Source: an uncultured Anaerolineae bacterium
Lineage (GTDB): Bacteria; Chloroflexota; Anaerolineae; J036; Brachytrichaceae
Length of the DNA stretch: 64,000 bases
Reading direction: 5' to 3'
Assembly: GCA_937959265.1 (NCBI GenBank)
Contig: CALGMA010000026.1
Location: forward strand, 53,369-117,368
Shown: positions 29,947 to 39,731 of the stretch, piece by piece
Numbering within the stretch: position 1 is the stretch's first letter
Layout of the letters: each line of letters starts with the position of its first letter
Made by a program: the position numbers and the translations under genes
Notes under the pieces: model-generated
Told to the model about the DNA's origin: nothing
Database searches by the model: none
The model's input: the letters and a program-made list of their open reading frames with translations, nothing else

Positions 29947-31536
29947 TCACAGCGTGATCTGCTTCACCCAGACCACCTCTGGGAGGTCGTGCAACGCCTT
30001 CAGGGCGTAGTCCGGCACGGGGTTGTCCAGGTTGATGAAGGACAAAGCGCGGTCGCCGGGTTTGGTGCGGCCCAGCCGGTATTCGGCGATGTTGACGTAG
30101 TTCGCGCCGAGGATGGTGCCGACGCGCCCGATCACGCCGGGCACGTCGCGCGAAGAGATCACTAGCACCAGCCCCTCCGGCACCGCGTCAATGCGGAAGT
30201 GGTCTATCTGCACGATGTGCGGTTCGGCGCCGTCAAACAGCGTGCCGGCGATGGTACGCTCTTCTTGGTCGGTGGTGACGCGGCAGGAGACCAGGTTTGT
30301 GTAGTCGCTGCTGGTCAGATTCAACGCCTGGGTTACGATGATGCCGCGCTCGTTGGCGATGACCGGCGCGTTGACGTAGTTCACCTTTTCGCCGCCTAGG
30401 ATCGGCTCCAGCAGGCCACGCAGCAGCGCGACGGTCAACGGTTTGACATGCGGCGCGACGTCGGCACCGCGATATTCGACCTCGATGCGCGCGAGCCGCC
30501 CCTCCATCAGCCCGGCCTGCAGTCGGCCCAGTTTCTCCGCCAGCTTCAGGTACGGGCGAATGATCGGCCAGGCAGCCGGATCAATCGGCGGGAAGTTCAC
30601 TGCATTGCGCACGTCGCGCTCATGTAAGGCGTCCAGCACCTGTTCCGCAATCTGGATCGAGACGTCACGCTGTGCCTCGGCGGTGCTCGCGCCCAGATGC
30701 GGCGTCAGGACGATGTTCGGCAGCTTGAGCAACGGCGAGTCGGGAGGCAGGGGTTCTTCCTCGAAGACGTCCAGCGCTGCGCCGGCCAGCTTGCCGCTCG
30801 CCAGCGCCTCGTAGAGTGCCTGCGAGTCCACCAGCGCGCCGCGGGCAACGTTGATCACCCGCGCGCCGGGCTTCATCTTGGCGATGGCGGCGGCGTCCAG
30901 CAGGCCGCGGCTGCCCTGGGTGAGCGAGGAGTGCAACGTGACGAAATCGCTTTGCGCCAGCAGCTCGTCGAGCGAGACCAGGAGCACCTTGTTCGCGCGC
31001 GCGGCCTCTTCGCTGACGTAGGGGTCGTAGGCGATGACCTCCATGCCGAAACACTGGGCGCGCTTGGCGACCTGCGTCCCGATGCGGCCCAGGCCGATTA
31101 CGCCCAGCGTCTTGCCTTGCAACTGCACGCCCATGAACTTGCTGCGTGTCCACTCGCCGCGGCGTAGTGAGGCGTCGGCCTGGGGGATGTTGCGGGCAAG
31201 CGCCAGCATCATGGCAAGGGTGTGCTCACAGGTGGCCGTGGTGTTTGCTTGTGGCGTGTTCATGACGATGATGCCGCGATGGGTAGCCGCTTCCACGTCA
31301 ATGGTATCCACGCCGATGCCGGCCCGGCCGATCACGCGCAGCTTGCTGCCGTGCGCGATCACCTCGGCATCTACTCTGGTCTCGCTGCGGACGATCAGCG
31401 CGTGGTATTCAGGGATGCGCTCGAGCAACTCGGCGCGGGGCATCTTCTTCGCCACGTCCACGCGTACGGCAGGGTCGTTGTGCAACAGTTCCAGACCGGC
31501 CGTAGAGAGGTCGTCTGGGATCAGGATGTTGAACAT
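29947..31536 (-). CDS. serA: D-3-phosphoglycerate dehydrogenase
   Basis: [18 protein letters not shown]...[29 protein letters not shown]...[18 protein letters not shown] plus C-terminal ACT-like domain. Confidence 0.93.
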   Translation of the reverse strand: MFNILIPDDLSTAGLELLHNDPAVRVDVAKKMPRAELLERIPEYHALIVRSETRVDAEVIAHGSKLRVIGRAGIGVDTIDVEAATHRGIIVMNTPQANTTATCEHTLAMMLALARNIPQADASLRRGEWTRSKFMGVQLQGKTLGVIGLGRIGTQVAKRAQCFGMEVIAYDPYVSEEAARANKVLLVSLDELLAQSDFVTLHSSLTQGSRGLLDAAAIAKMKPGARVINVARGALVDSQALYEALASGKLAGAALDVFEEEPLPPDSPLLKLPNIVLTPHLGASTAEAQRDVSIQIAEQVLDALHERDVRNAVNFPPIDPAAWPIIRPYLKLAEKLGRLQAGLMEGRLARIEVEYRGADVAPHVKPLTVALLRGLLEPILGGEKVNYVNAPVIANERGIIVTQALNLTSSDYTNLVSCRVTTDQEERTIAGTLFDGAEPHIVQIDHFRIDAVPEGLVLVISSRDVPGVIGRVGTILGANYVNIAEYRLGRTKPGDRALSFINLDNPVPDYALKALHDLPEVVWVKQITL

Positions 31537-31570
31537 GGCGAGCGCGATTATAGGAGTACACTCTGTTTGC

Positions 31571-32347
31571 ATGCACAGAGCACGCGCCTATGCGACCGAA
31601 GCGATCGTGATACGCCGAGACGACTACGGCGAAGCCGACCGGCTCATCACCTTGCTGACGCCGGATTACGGCAAGTTGCGCGTCTTGGCCAAAGGGGCGC
31701 GCAAGCCGACGTCGCGCAAGGCCGGCCACATCGAGCTGTTCACCCGCACGCGGCTGCTGTTGGCGAAGGGGCGGGCCTTCGACCTGATCACCCAGGCCGA
31801 ATTAGTGGAGGCGCATCGCCCCCTGCGCGAAGAGATCCAGCGCGGCGCGCCGGCGCATTACCTGTGCGAGTTGACCGAGCGATTCGCGCCCGAAGGCAGC
31901 GACGCCGCGCCGCTGTATGACCTGCTGGCCGAGGGGCTGAGTTGGCTGTGCGAAGCGCGCGATCCTCGCTTGGCGACGCGCTACTTCGAGTTGCGTTTGC
32001 TTACCCTGGAGGGGTATCGGCCGGAGCTGTTCCGCTGCGCGCGCACGCAATTGCCGTTGGCGGACGACGCGCGCGGCGCGCCGGTCGCCTTCTCGCCGTC
32101 GGAAGGCGGCGTGCTCTCCGATGAGGCAGCGCGGCTGGCGCGCGATGTCTTTCCGTTGAGTCGCAGCGGCCTGGCGCTGTTGCGCGTGATGCAGACGCAG
32201 CCGTTTGAGGCCGTGCAGACGCTCGATGTTTCGCGCGAATTACATGCGCATGTCGAGCGGGCGCTGCAACTCTACATCGGCGCCATCCTGGAGCGCCGGC
32301 CTCGCACGATGACGTTCCTCGATTGGCTGGCGCGCGAGATGCGCTAG
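31571..32347 (+). CDS. recO: DNA repair protein RecO
   Basis: MHRARAYATEAIVIRRDDYGEADRLITLLTPDYGKLRVLAKGARKPTSRKAGHIELFTRTRLLLAKGRAFDLITQAELVE; ORF-track start is far too early. Confidence 0.9.
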   Translation: MHRARAYATEAIVIRRDDYGEADRLITLLTPDYGKLRVLAKGARKPTSRKAGHIELFTRTRLLLAKGRAFDLITQAELVEAHRPLREEIQRGAPAHYLCELTERFAPEGSDAAPLYDLLAEGLSWLCEARDPRLATRYFELRLLTLEGYRPELFRCARTQLPLADDARGAPVAFSPSEGGVLSDEAARLARDVFPLSRSGLALLRVMQTQPFEAVQTLDVSRELHAHVERALQLYIGAILERRPRTMTFLDWLAREMR

Positions 32348-32380
32348 AATGCATGGCGAGCGCAGCGCAACCGCTTATTA

Positions 32381-32454
32381 GCCCGCGTAGTTCAATCGGA
32401 TAGAACAGCGCCGTCCTAAGGCGCGTGTTGTGGGTTCGAGTCCTGCCGCGGGCG
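32381..32454 (+). tRNA. tRNA-Arg (anticodon CCT)
   Basis: GCCCGCG acceptor pairs with CGCGGGC; anticodon stem-loop GCGCC-GTCCTAA-GGCGC; T-arm GTGGGTTCGAGTCCTGC. Confidence 0.9.
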
Positions 32455-32480
32455 TCCATCTGGACCGGTGCAACGCCGGT

Positions 32481-33392
32481 TCAGAAATTCTGCACCGCCG
32501 ACGCCTCGCCCAGCCGTTTTGATTCTTCCTCCAGCATCTGCTGCTGAATGCGCACGCGCTCCGGCACGATCTTTTCGCGCGGGGCGGTCGGCTGGAAGTC
32601 GTAGCCTTGCTCTGGGCTGATGCCCAACCCCCGTAGCACTGCCAGCTCGACGGGCGAATAGTCGGCCGGGTTGTCGCGCTTAAAGCGCATCGGCTCCTTC
32701 AGCGCGATGGGTGGGTTGGTGATGATGCGCACGCGGTCAGAATGGTTGAACGATGCGGCGTGGATCATGTATGGGTGCATGAGATAGACGTCGCCCACCT
32801 GACCGGTTGCTTCGACGAAGTCGCTGCATTGGGCGACGAACGACGCGTTAGGAAACTTGAATGGATGCACGCCCTCCGGATGATCGGCCAGATAGCGTGC
32901 GACATGTGGCACCGAGTCGCAGGCCAGGAAGGTGCCGCCGCCTTTTGGCTCAATGTCGCTCCACAACACAATGGTCAGCAGCGCCTGTTCGGGGCTATCG
33001 AGGAAGTGCAGGAAGAAGTCACCGTCCTTGTGCCAGCCTGAAGCTGCCGGCGACGGCGGGATCCACGGCTGATCGGCGCCCTCGTTGAAGTTGACGATGA
33101 AGGCATCCGACCAGCGGGCCGGCTGAGCAATGCGCTCCTCGCCGCCGCACAGAAAGCACATTGCCTCCCAGGCTTTGGGCGCGAAGGTTTTGATCTCGAA
33201 GCGCTGGCGCGCCGGCATGTGCACGCGGGACTGCTGCCATGTGCTGCGATCGTCGCGGTCGTAGCCCAGTCGCGCCCAAATTTGGTCGGTGAGCTGCGCG
33301 GCGGCCTCGCGGCTGAAGCAGTCATGCAGCACGACGAAACCGCGCGTGAGGAAATGTTCGACTTGTTCAGGGGTGAGTGGGTTGGTCGCCAT
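32481..33392 (-). CDS. Phytanoyl-CoA dioxygenase (PhyH) family protein
   Basis: LTPEQVEHFLTRGFVVLHDCFSREAAAQL...WHKDGDFFLHFLD...DVYLMHPYMIHAASFNHSDRVRIITNPPI. Confidence 0.85.
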   Translation of the reverse strand: MATNPLTPEQVEHFLTRGFVVLHDCFSREAAAQLTDQIWARLGYDRDDRSTWQQSRVHMPARQRFEIKTFAPKAWEAMCFLCGGEERIAQPARWSDAFIVNFNEGADQPWIPPSPAASGWHKDGDFFLHFLDSPEQALLTIVLWSDIEPKGGGTFLACDSVPHVARYLADHPEGVHPFKFPNASFVAQCSDFVEATGQVGDVYLMHPYMIHAASFNHSDRVRIITNPPIALKEPMRFKRDNPADYSPVELAVLRGLGISPEQGYDFQPTAPREKIVPERVRIQQQMLEEESKRLGEASAVQNF

Positions 33393-34560
33393 GCGCCGAT
33401 TGTACGCAGCGGACGATGGTTTGCGCCAGCGCTGCTCGGAAGGGCGTGAGCGTATCTTCGCATGCCCGCCCGTAGTAGACGTGATTGGTCAGGCAGGCGA
33501 AGACCAAAGCGCGCGCGGGGTCTATCCACAGCGCGGTGCCGGTGAAGCCGAGATGCCCAAACGCGCTTTCGCTCAGCGCATAGCTCATCGCGTTGGGGTT
33601 GGGTGAGCGCAAAGCAAAGCCCAGCCCGCGCCGCGTGTCTCCCTGCTGCGCTTGCAGGCGCGTCATCTCGGCCAGCGTCTCTCGGCGCAGCGGCGTCTCG
33701 CGTGCGCCGGCCCATGCGCCGCGCAACGCTTCGCCAAAGGCAGCTATGTCCTGGGCTATCCCAAACAAGCCGGCATGTCCGGCGACGCCGCCGAAGGCAA
33801 AGGCGTTCTCATCATGCACTTCGCCGCACATGCGCCGGCCGTGGTGGGCGTAGAACTCGGTCGGCGCGGCCATTGCGCAGGGAATTGGCCCGTAGGTGAC
33901 CGTAGCTAAACCCAGCGGGGCTGTAACGCGCTCACGCACGGCTTCGCGCAGCGTCGCGCCGGTCAGTCGCTCCACGGCGAAGCCGACCAGCAGCAGGCCG
34001 ATGTCGCTGTACACCACGGTTGCGCCGGGCGGGTAGGCGAACGGCGCGGCGAAGATCGTCTCGCGCAGCCGACGCTGCACGTCGTCCGGTGTGAACTGGG
34101 CTTCCCATTCGGCGGCCATCTTCCACAGCGGCAACCAGGCCGGCAGGCCGGCGCTGTGCGACAGGAGCTGCCGAAAGGTAATCGTGCCGGCGTCAACCTC
34201 GCCTGCGCTATGCGGCGCAACTTCGATGAAATGGCCAGGGCGCAGCGGGTCGGGGTAGGGCGCTATCGGCCGCCGTCCGCCAAACTCCGGCAGCACTTCG
34301 GCGACCGGCTGATCCAGCCCAACGCGGCCTTCCTCGACCAGCGTCATGAATGCGACGACGGTGAAGAGTTTGGAGACCGAGGCGAGGTCGAAGCGCGTCG
34401 TCGGCTCGGTCGGGCGCGTCCGCGCTTCGGGGTCGAGGAAACCGAAGCTGGCGTCGTAGGCGACAGCACCGCCGATGCGCACCTGCACTTGTGCCGCTGG
34501 GAAGACGCGGTCGAGCGCCGAGGCCATCAGCGCGTCGAGCGCGGAGAAATCGTAGGCCAT
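33367..34560 (-). CDS. Beta-lactamase-fold serine hydrolase
   Basis: FDLASVSKLFTVVAFMTLVEEGRV (SxxK), VVYSDIGLLLVGFAVERLTG (YxD), HLGFTGTALWIDP. Confidence 0.9.
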   Translation of the reverse strand: MAYDFSALDALMASALDRVFPAAQVQVRIGGAVAYDASFGFLDPEARTRPTEPTTRFDLASVSKLFTVVAFMTLVEEGRVGLDQPVAEVLPEFGGRRPIAPYPDPLRPGHFIEVAPHSAGEVDAGTITFRQLLSHSAGLPAWLPLWKMAAEWEAQFTPDDVQRRLRETIFAAPFAYPPGATVVYSDIGLLLVGFAVERLTGATLREAVRERVTAPLGLATVTYGPIPCAMAAPTEFYAHHGRRMCGEVHDENAFAFGGVAGHAGLFGIAQDIAAFGEALRGAWAGARETPLRRETLAEMTRLQAQQGDTRRGLGFALRSPNPNAMSYALSESAFGHLGFTGTALWIDPARALVFACLTNHVYYGRACEDTLTPFRAALAQTIVRCVQSAHGDQPTHP

Positions 34561-34568
34561 CGGAGAGA

Positions 34569-34609
34569 AAAGAGAAACCAGGTTTCTCCAAGAAACCTGG
34601 TTTCTCTTT
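34569..34609. repeat. Perfect 19-bp stem inverted repeat built from two AGAAACCWGGTTTCT palindromes
   Basis: AAAGAGAAACCAGGTTTCT-cca-AGAAACCTGGTTTCTCTTT. Confidence 0.95.
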
Positions 34610-34626
34610 GCATCGCGCAGTGCTGC

Positions 34627-36492
34627 CTAGCCCGACTTGGGGCGCAGCGTGCCGTTCAGGATCATCATGACCACGAAGTTGTCGCCGTAGACCGCGTTCT
34701 TGTAGATCGGGTCGCCGTCGGGTGGGAAGCCCTCGACGCGCACGTTGAGGGCCGGGTTGTTGCCGTAGCGCTCCCAGAGCGGGACGATGGGCAGCAACTC
34801 GTTGAACACTTTGGCTACTGCGGTGACGGCTGCCTTCTGGGCCGATTCGTCCAGGCCGAGCGCAGAGTCGGTGATCAACTGCTGCAGATCCACTTCCTGG
34901 TCGCCCACCTTCTGCTTCATGGGGAAGTTCATACCCTTGCCGGTGGTGGATGCGACGTAATTGGCGTTGAATAGCGGGGTGATCCAGGAGAAGCTGGGGT
35001 GGGGATTGCCGGCGCCCCATCCGCGGATGGCCATGACGAAATTGCCGGCCGGGATGTCCTTGGCGTGTTGTTGGAACTGCACACCGCGCACGGTAATCTT
35101 GAAGCCAGCTTGGTTCAACTGGTTGGCCAGGTTCTCGGCGGCAGCCGACCAGTCGGCGAACTCGGCGGGCACGGTCAACTCGAATTCGAGCTTCTTGCCC
35201 TTGTCGTCCACCCACACGCCGTCGTCGCCCTTCTTGAAGCCGATGCCGGTCAGCAGTTCCTCGGCTTTCTGCGGGTTGTAGTCGTAGGTGTTCATCTGGG
35301 CCAGCGCGTCTGCCTCGATCCAGTTGGGGATCAGGTTGTCGCTGATGCCGACCATGTACTTGTGCGGCACGCCGGAATCGCCCAGCGACACCTTGCCGTT
35401 CTCATCGCGTTTGACCGAGTAGGCCATGGCCTGGCGCACTTCCTTCAAGCCGAGCGGATAGACGTCGTGGTTGAAGTAGATGGCCGGGCCGCTGTAGGTT
35501 GGCGCGCGGATGATGCGGATGCCCTGGCTGACGAACTCCTTCTCCGTGGCCGGCGGGAAGCCGTGCGTGGCATAGTCTATGTCGCCGGAGAGCACCAGCG
35601 GCGTCACCACGGGCGTCTCGCCGTTGTAGAGCACGACCTTGGCAAAGTTCACCTTCTCTGCTGCCCACGAGGTCGGGTTCAGGTTCATGGTGAGCGAAGC
35701 GTCGGTGATGCTGGCCGGGTCAATGTTATACGGGCCGGAGACGATCAGCTTCTCTGGGCGGAACTCGGTGGCCTCCTTGAGCAGCGCCTTCCACTCGTCG
35801 CTGTCCTTGCCCTTGCCCTCCTTTACCAGCGCGGCCACCTTGTCGGCGATGGCGCCGTAGGTCGCTGCGGAACGAATCGGCGTCACCAACGTCAGCCGGC
35901 GCACCAGTGTGCTGGGCTTGTTCATGTGGAACTCGACCGTCAGATCATCCTTGGCGCGCACCTCGTCTACGTAGTTGAAGACCGTGAAGTTGAACAGGCG
36001 ACCCATATTGAAGGTAGCCACCACGTCCTTTGCCGTGAACGGATTGCCATCGCTCCACTGGGCGCCTTCGCGCAGCATGACCACGAAGTTATCGCCGTCG
36101 AACTTCCACTCCTTGGCCATGAGCGGCACGTACTCACCCTCGGCCCACTTGTAGCGCGCCAGCGGCATTTCGAGCAGGTCCCAGTAGATCGCAATGCCGT
36201 TGGGGATGCCGTCCGGCACGAACGAGTTCCAGTGGCCGGTGGGCGGCACTTGGTATGGGAATGCGCCGTGGAACTCGCCGGTCTTCTCCATCTTCGGCGC
36301 GGCGGCCTCAGGTGCCTTGGTTGCCTCAGCGGCCGGCGCCTGTTCGGCGGGAGCGGCAGGCTGGGCGGGCGCTGCGGGGGCGACCGGCGCGGCAGGCGGC
36401 GCACATGCGGCCAGCAATGCGCCGGCGCCGGTCAGCGCAGCGGCTTTCAAGAACTGCCTGCGGTTGACGATTTTCTTGTCAGACATGGTCAC
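34627..36492 (-). CDS. ABC transporter substrate-binding lipoprotein (oligopeptide type)
   Basis: RRQFLKAAALTGAGALLAACAPPA lipobox; EWKFDGDNFVVMLREGAQWSDGNPFTAKDVVATFNM. Confidence 0.9.
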   Translation of the reverse strand: MTMSDKKIVNRRQFLKAAALTGAGALLAACAPPAAPVAPAAPAQPAAPAEQAPAAEATKAPEAAAPKMEKTGEFHGAFPYQVPPTGHWNSFVPDGIPNGIAIYWDLLEMPLARYKWAEGEYVPLMAKEWKFDGDNFVVMLREGAQWSDGNPFTAKDVVATFNMGRLFNFTVFNYVDEVRAKDDLTVEFHMNKPSTLVRRLTLVTPIRSAATYGAIADKVAALVKEGKGKDSDEWKALLKEATEFRPEKLIVSGPYNIDPASITDASLTMNLNPTSWAAEKVNFAKVVLYNGETPVVTPLVLSGDIDYATHGFPPATEKEFVSQGIRIIRAPTYSGPAIYFNHDVYPLGLKEVRQAMAYSVKRDENGKVSLGDSGVPHKYMVGISDNLIPNWIEADALAQMNTYDYNPQKAEELLTGIGFKKGDDGVWVDDKGKKLEFELTVPAEFADWSAAAENLANQLNQAGFKITVRGVQFQQHAKDIPAGNFVMAIRGWGAGNPHPSFSWITPLFNANYVASTTGKGMNFPMKQKVGDQEVDLQQLITDSALGLDESAQKAAVTAVAKVFNELLPIVPLWERYGNNPALNVRVEGFPPDGDPIYKNAVYGDNFVVMMILNGTLRPKSG

Positions 36493-36590
36493 TTTCCTCC
36501 TACTTCAAAGAATTGAGATTCGTTAGCCGAACTACAGTGCGTAGGGAATTGGATGAGCACACTCGATGCCGATGCATCACCTCCTTGTTG

Positions 36591-36761
36591 TCACTTCATG
36601 CCTCGCCGGGCGATCAGCACCACGAGGGCCGTGAAGATCAGCCCAACGGCAAGGCTCATGACCGATACGATGAACTCTGCTGTGCCGGGCGCTTGCCCGA
36701 TCAGCACGGCCGCCGACGCAATCACGATGAACAGCGCAAGCGAGAGCGCCGTGCGCGTCAT
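36591..36761 (-). CDS. Small two-TM protein within opp operon
   Basis: MTRTALSLALFIVIASAAVLIGQAPGTAEFIVSVMSLAVGLIFTALVVLIARRGMK, between oppF-like and oppA-like genes, same strand. Confidence 0.55.
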   Translation of the reverse strand: MTRTALSLALFIVIASAAVLIGQAPGTAEFIVSVMSLAVGLIFTALVVLIARRGMK

Positions 36762-36769
36762 CCCCTCGC

Positions 36770-37777
36770 TCACATCGCCTCCTTCGCCCGCTCGCGCGCG
36801 ACGACGTGACAGGCCACGCGCATGCCCTCGCCGACTGCCGCCAGCGGCGGGACGCTGACCTCGCACATCCCTTCCTCGAACAGCGGACAGCGCGGATGGA
36901 ACGAACACCCGCTCGGGATGTTCAGCAGGCTGGGGATGTCCAGGCTGCGCAGTTGGATGCGCTCCTTCGTCCGAGTGATGCGCGGGTCAGCCTCCGGGAT
37001 CGCCGAGAGCAGGGCGCGGGTGTAGGGATGTTGCGGGTGATTGATGATCTGCGGCGTGTAGCCGATCTCGATCACGCGGCCCAGGTACATTACGGCGATC
37101 CGGCCTTCCCAGGCGAAGTGCTTGGCCACGGCCAGGTCGTGCGTGATAAAGATGAACGTCACGCCCAGGTCGCGCTTCAGCCGGCTGAGCATGTTGAGCA
37201 GGCTGACGCGGATCGAGACGTCTACCATTGAGACTGCCTCATCGGCAACGATCACTTTGGGCGATACGGTGAGCGCGCGGGCCACGGACACGCGCTGGCG
37301 CTGGCCACCGCTGAGCTGGTGGGGATACTTGTCTAGGAAGTCGTCGGGGGGCGTCATGTCCACCGTGCGCAACAAATCGCGCACGCGCGCACGCGCTTGT
37401 TTATGATCGGCGGCGATGCCGTGTTGCAACAGCGGCGCGCTCATGATGCCGTACACCGTGTGCACCGGGTTGAGCGACGCGTAGGGGTCCTGATGGATGA
37501 TCTGCACGGCCAGGCGATAACGCCGGAATGCCTCCTTGTCCATCGCCCAGATATTCTGGCCGGCGTAGCGCACTGCGCCGCCGGAAGGATGGATGAGCCC
37601 GGCGATCATTTTGCCTGTGGTGGTCTTGCCACAGCCGCTCTCGCCCACCAGGCACACGACCTCGCCTTCTTGGACGGCCAGCGACACGTCGTCCACGGCT
37701 TTCACTTGCTTGCGGCGCTGCTCGAAGACGCGCGAAACGTGATCGAGTTCGATGATGGGCACAGCGTTTGCCGTCAT
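36770..37777 (-). CDS. Oligopeptide ABC transporter ATP-binding protein (OppF-like)
   Basis: GEVVCLVGESGCGKTTTGKMIAGL...LSGGQRQRVSVARALTVSPKVIVADEAVSMVDVSI. Confidence 0.93.
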   Translation of the reverse strand: MTANAVPIIELDHVSRVFEQRRKQVKAVDDVSLAVQEGEVVCLVGESGCGKTTTGKMIAGLIHPSGGAVRYAGQNIWAMDKEAFRRYRLAVQIIHQDPYASLNPVHTVYGIMSAPLLQHGIAADHKQARARVRDLLRTVDMTPPDDFLDKYPHQLSGGQRQRVSVARALTVSPKVIVADEAVSMVDVSIRVSLLNMLSRLKRDLGVTFIFITHDLAVAKHFAWEGRIAVMYLGRVIEIGYTPQIINHPQHPYTRALLSAIPEADPRITRTKERIQLRSLDIPSLLNIPSGCSFHPRCPLFEEGMCEVSVPPLAAVGEGMRVACHVVARERAKEAM

Positions 37778-38784
37778 GGTTTCACCTCTTGCCAATGCCA
37801 GCAAGCCGCAAGTTGATCGTCGCCGACCCGCTCAAGCCGGGGCTCTTGGCTGCGGCACTGGTCGGTGGCGTATGGACAGCGCGGATGGAAGGCGCAGCCG
37901 AGTGGGGGGTTGATGAGGTCTGGCGGCGAGCCGGGAATGGAGGCCAGCGGATGTATCTCTCCGGTGACGGTGGGCACGGCACGGGTGAGGGCCAGCGTAT
38001 AGGGATGGCGGGGTCGCTCGAAGATGTCGTATACGTTGCCAATCTCGACGATGGCCCCAGCATACACCGTTGCTACGCGGTCGGCCAGCTCGGCTGCCAG
38101 CGACAGGTCGTGTGAGATAAAGATGAGCGAGAAGTCCAGTTGCGTCCGTAGCCGGCGCAATACCTCGATCACCGAACGCTGGGTGAGGATGTCCAGCGCC
38201 GTGGTCGGTTCGTCGAGGATGATGACCTGTGGCTGCAGCAGCAATCCCAGCGCAATGAGCACACGCTGGCGCATGCCGCCGCTGAGTTCGTGGGGGAAGG
38301 AGTGCATCACCCGTTGCGGGTCGAGTTGCACCATTTTGAGCAGCTCGACGGCGCGCTCGCGCACGGCCCTGGCGTTGGACATGCCGTGGGCGTGAGCCGT
38401 GTCGAGGAACTGCGCCTCGATGCGCAGCACCGGATTGAGCGCGTTCTGCGCGCCTTGGAAGACCATCGCGCACTCTTGCCAGCGGAAGCGGCGCAGTTCT
38501 TCGGGGGTCAGGGCGAGCACGTCCTGCGATGTCCCGTTGCGATAGTACATGATGCGGCCCTGTTTGATGCGCGCGGCCTTGGGCAACAGCCGCACCAGCG
38601 CCAGCCCCAGCGTGGTCTTGCCGGAGCCGCTCTCGCCGATCAGCGCCAGGGTCTCGCCGCGCCGCAGTTCGAAGCTCACGCCGCGCACGGCCTTGACCAC
38701 GCCGCGCCGCGCCGGATACTCCACCCACAGGTCTTCCACCATGAGCGCCGGTTCGCCCGTTCCCTTCGCGTTCCCGACCGTCAT
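37774..38784 (-). CDS. Oligopeptide ABC transporter ATP-binding protein (OppD-like)
   Basis: RRGETLALIGESGSGKTTLGLALVRLL...LSGGMRQRVLIALGLLLQPQVIILDEPTTALDIL; start at MTVGNAKG. Confidence 0.93.
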   Translation of the reverse strand: MTVGNAKGTGEPALMVEDLWVEYPARRGVVKAVRGVSFELRRGETLALIGESGSGKTTLGLALVRLLPKAARIKQGRIMYYRNGTSQDVLALTPEELRRFRWQECAMVFQGAQNALNPVLRIEAQFLDTAHAHGMSNARAVRERAVELLKMVQLDPQRVMHSFPHELSGGMRQRVLIALGLLLQPQVIILDEPTTALDILTQRSVIEVLRRLRTQLDFSLIFISHDLSLAAELADRVATVYAGAIVEIGNVYDIFERPRHPYTLALTRAVPTVTGEIHPLASIPGSPPDLINPPLGCAFHPRCPYATDQCRSQEPRLERVGDDQLAACWHWQEVKP

Positions 38785-38790
38785 CGTCTC

Positions 38791-38846
38791 GCCATTCCTC
38801 ACTTCCGACTTCTCCCTTCTCCTGCCCTCTGACTTCTGTTCCCTGC
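38791..38846. repeat. Degenerate 7-nt-period array between oppC-like and oppD-like genes
   Basis: CCATTCC TCACTTC CGACTTC TCCCTTC TCCTGCC CTCTGAC TTCTGTT CCCTGCC. Confidence 0.7.
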
Positions 38847-38852
38847 CCCTGG

Positions 38853-39731
38853 TTACACGCCCGCTCGCAATCGCGGGTTGAAGATTTCTTCTAACGAGCG
38901 GGTGAACAGCACCAGCGAAAGCTGGAACAGCGCAATCGCCGCCACCGGCGCCATGATGTTCAGGAAGCTGTCTCTGAAGAAGATCGCGCCGCGCGTCCAG
39001 GCCAGTTGGATCGTCACTGCCCAACTGTTGTTGTCAGAGAACGATAGCAGGCCGAGGAACACCAGACCGCCCTGGGCATAGACCGCAGCAGTCATAGCGA
39101 ACACCAGGCTGATGGCGATATAGCTCATCATGTTGGGCAGGATTTCTTTGAAGATGATGTGCCGGTTGCTCAGGCCGAGCGAGCGCGCCGCTTCGACGTA
39201 GTCGCGTTGGCGCAGCGAGAGCACCTGAGAGCGAATGGCGCGCGTCAATGTCGCCCATGACAATAGCGCCAGGATGAATGACAGCAGCCAGACGTCGTTC
39301 AATTTGATCTGCGTGGCCAGCACGGCGAGCAGCGGAAAGGTGGGGATGGCGAGCCAGAAGTCGGTCACCGCCATGATGGCCGAATCCACGGCGCCGCCCA
39401 GCAGCGCGCTGGTCGAGCCGAGCACGACGGCGATCAGCGTGCTGATCGCGCCGGTGAGGAAGGCGATGACGATCACGTCGCGCCCGCCGTGCACCACCAA
39501 CGAGAAGATGTCACGGCCCTGGAAGTCGGTGCCGAGGATGTGTTCGGCAGAGGGCGGGTTGTAGATTTTGTCCACGCGCGAGGTCTTGTCCAGCGGCACG
39601 AACCGCGGCATGACGAAGGCCAGGAATATGAAGAACACCAGCCCGATGAAGCCGAGAAACCCGGCCTTGTTGCGGGCGATCAGCCTGAGCGTTTGACCCA
39701 TCCAGTTGGCGATGTTTCTCAAGAACGTCAT
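38853..39731 (-). CDS. ABC transporter permease (OppC-like)
   Basis: GTDFQGRDIFSLVVHGGRDVIVIAFLTGAISTLIAVVLG; EAARSLGLSNRHIIFKEILPNMM. Confidence 0.92.
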   Translation of the reverse strand: MTFLRNIANWMGQTLRLIARNKAGFLGFIGLVFFIFLAFVMPRFVPLDKTSRVDKIYNPPSAEHILGTDFQGRDIFSLVVHGGRDVIVIAFLTGAISTLIAVVLGSTSALLGGAVDSAIMAVTDFWLAIPTFPLLAVLATQIKLNDVWLLSFILALLSWATLTRAIRSQVLSLRQRDYVEAARSLGLSNRHIIFKEILPNMMSYIAISLVFAMTAAVYAQGGLVFLGLLSFSDNNSWAVTIQLAWTRGAIFFRDSFLNIMAPVAAIALFQLSLVLFTRSLEEIFNPRLRAGV

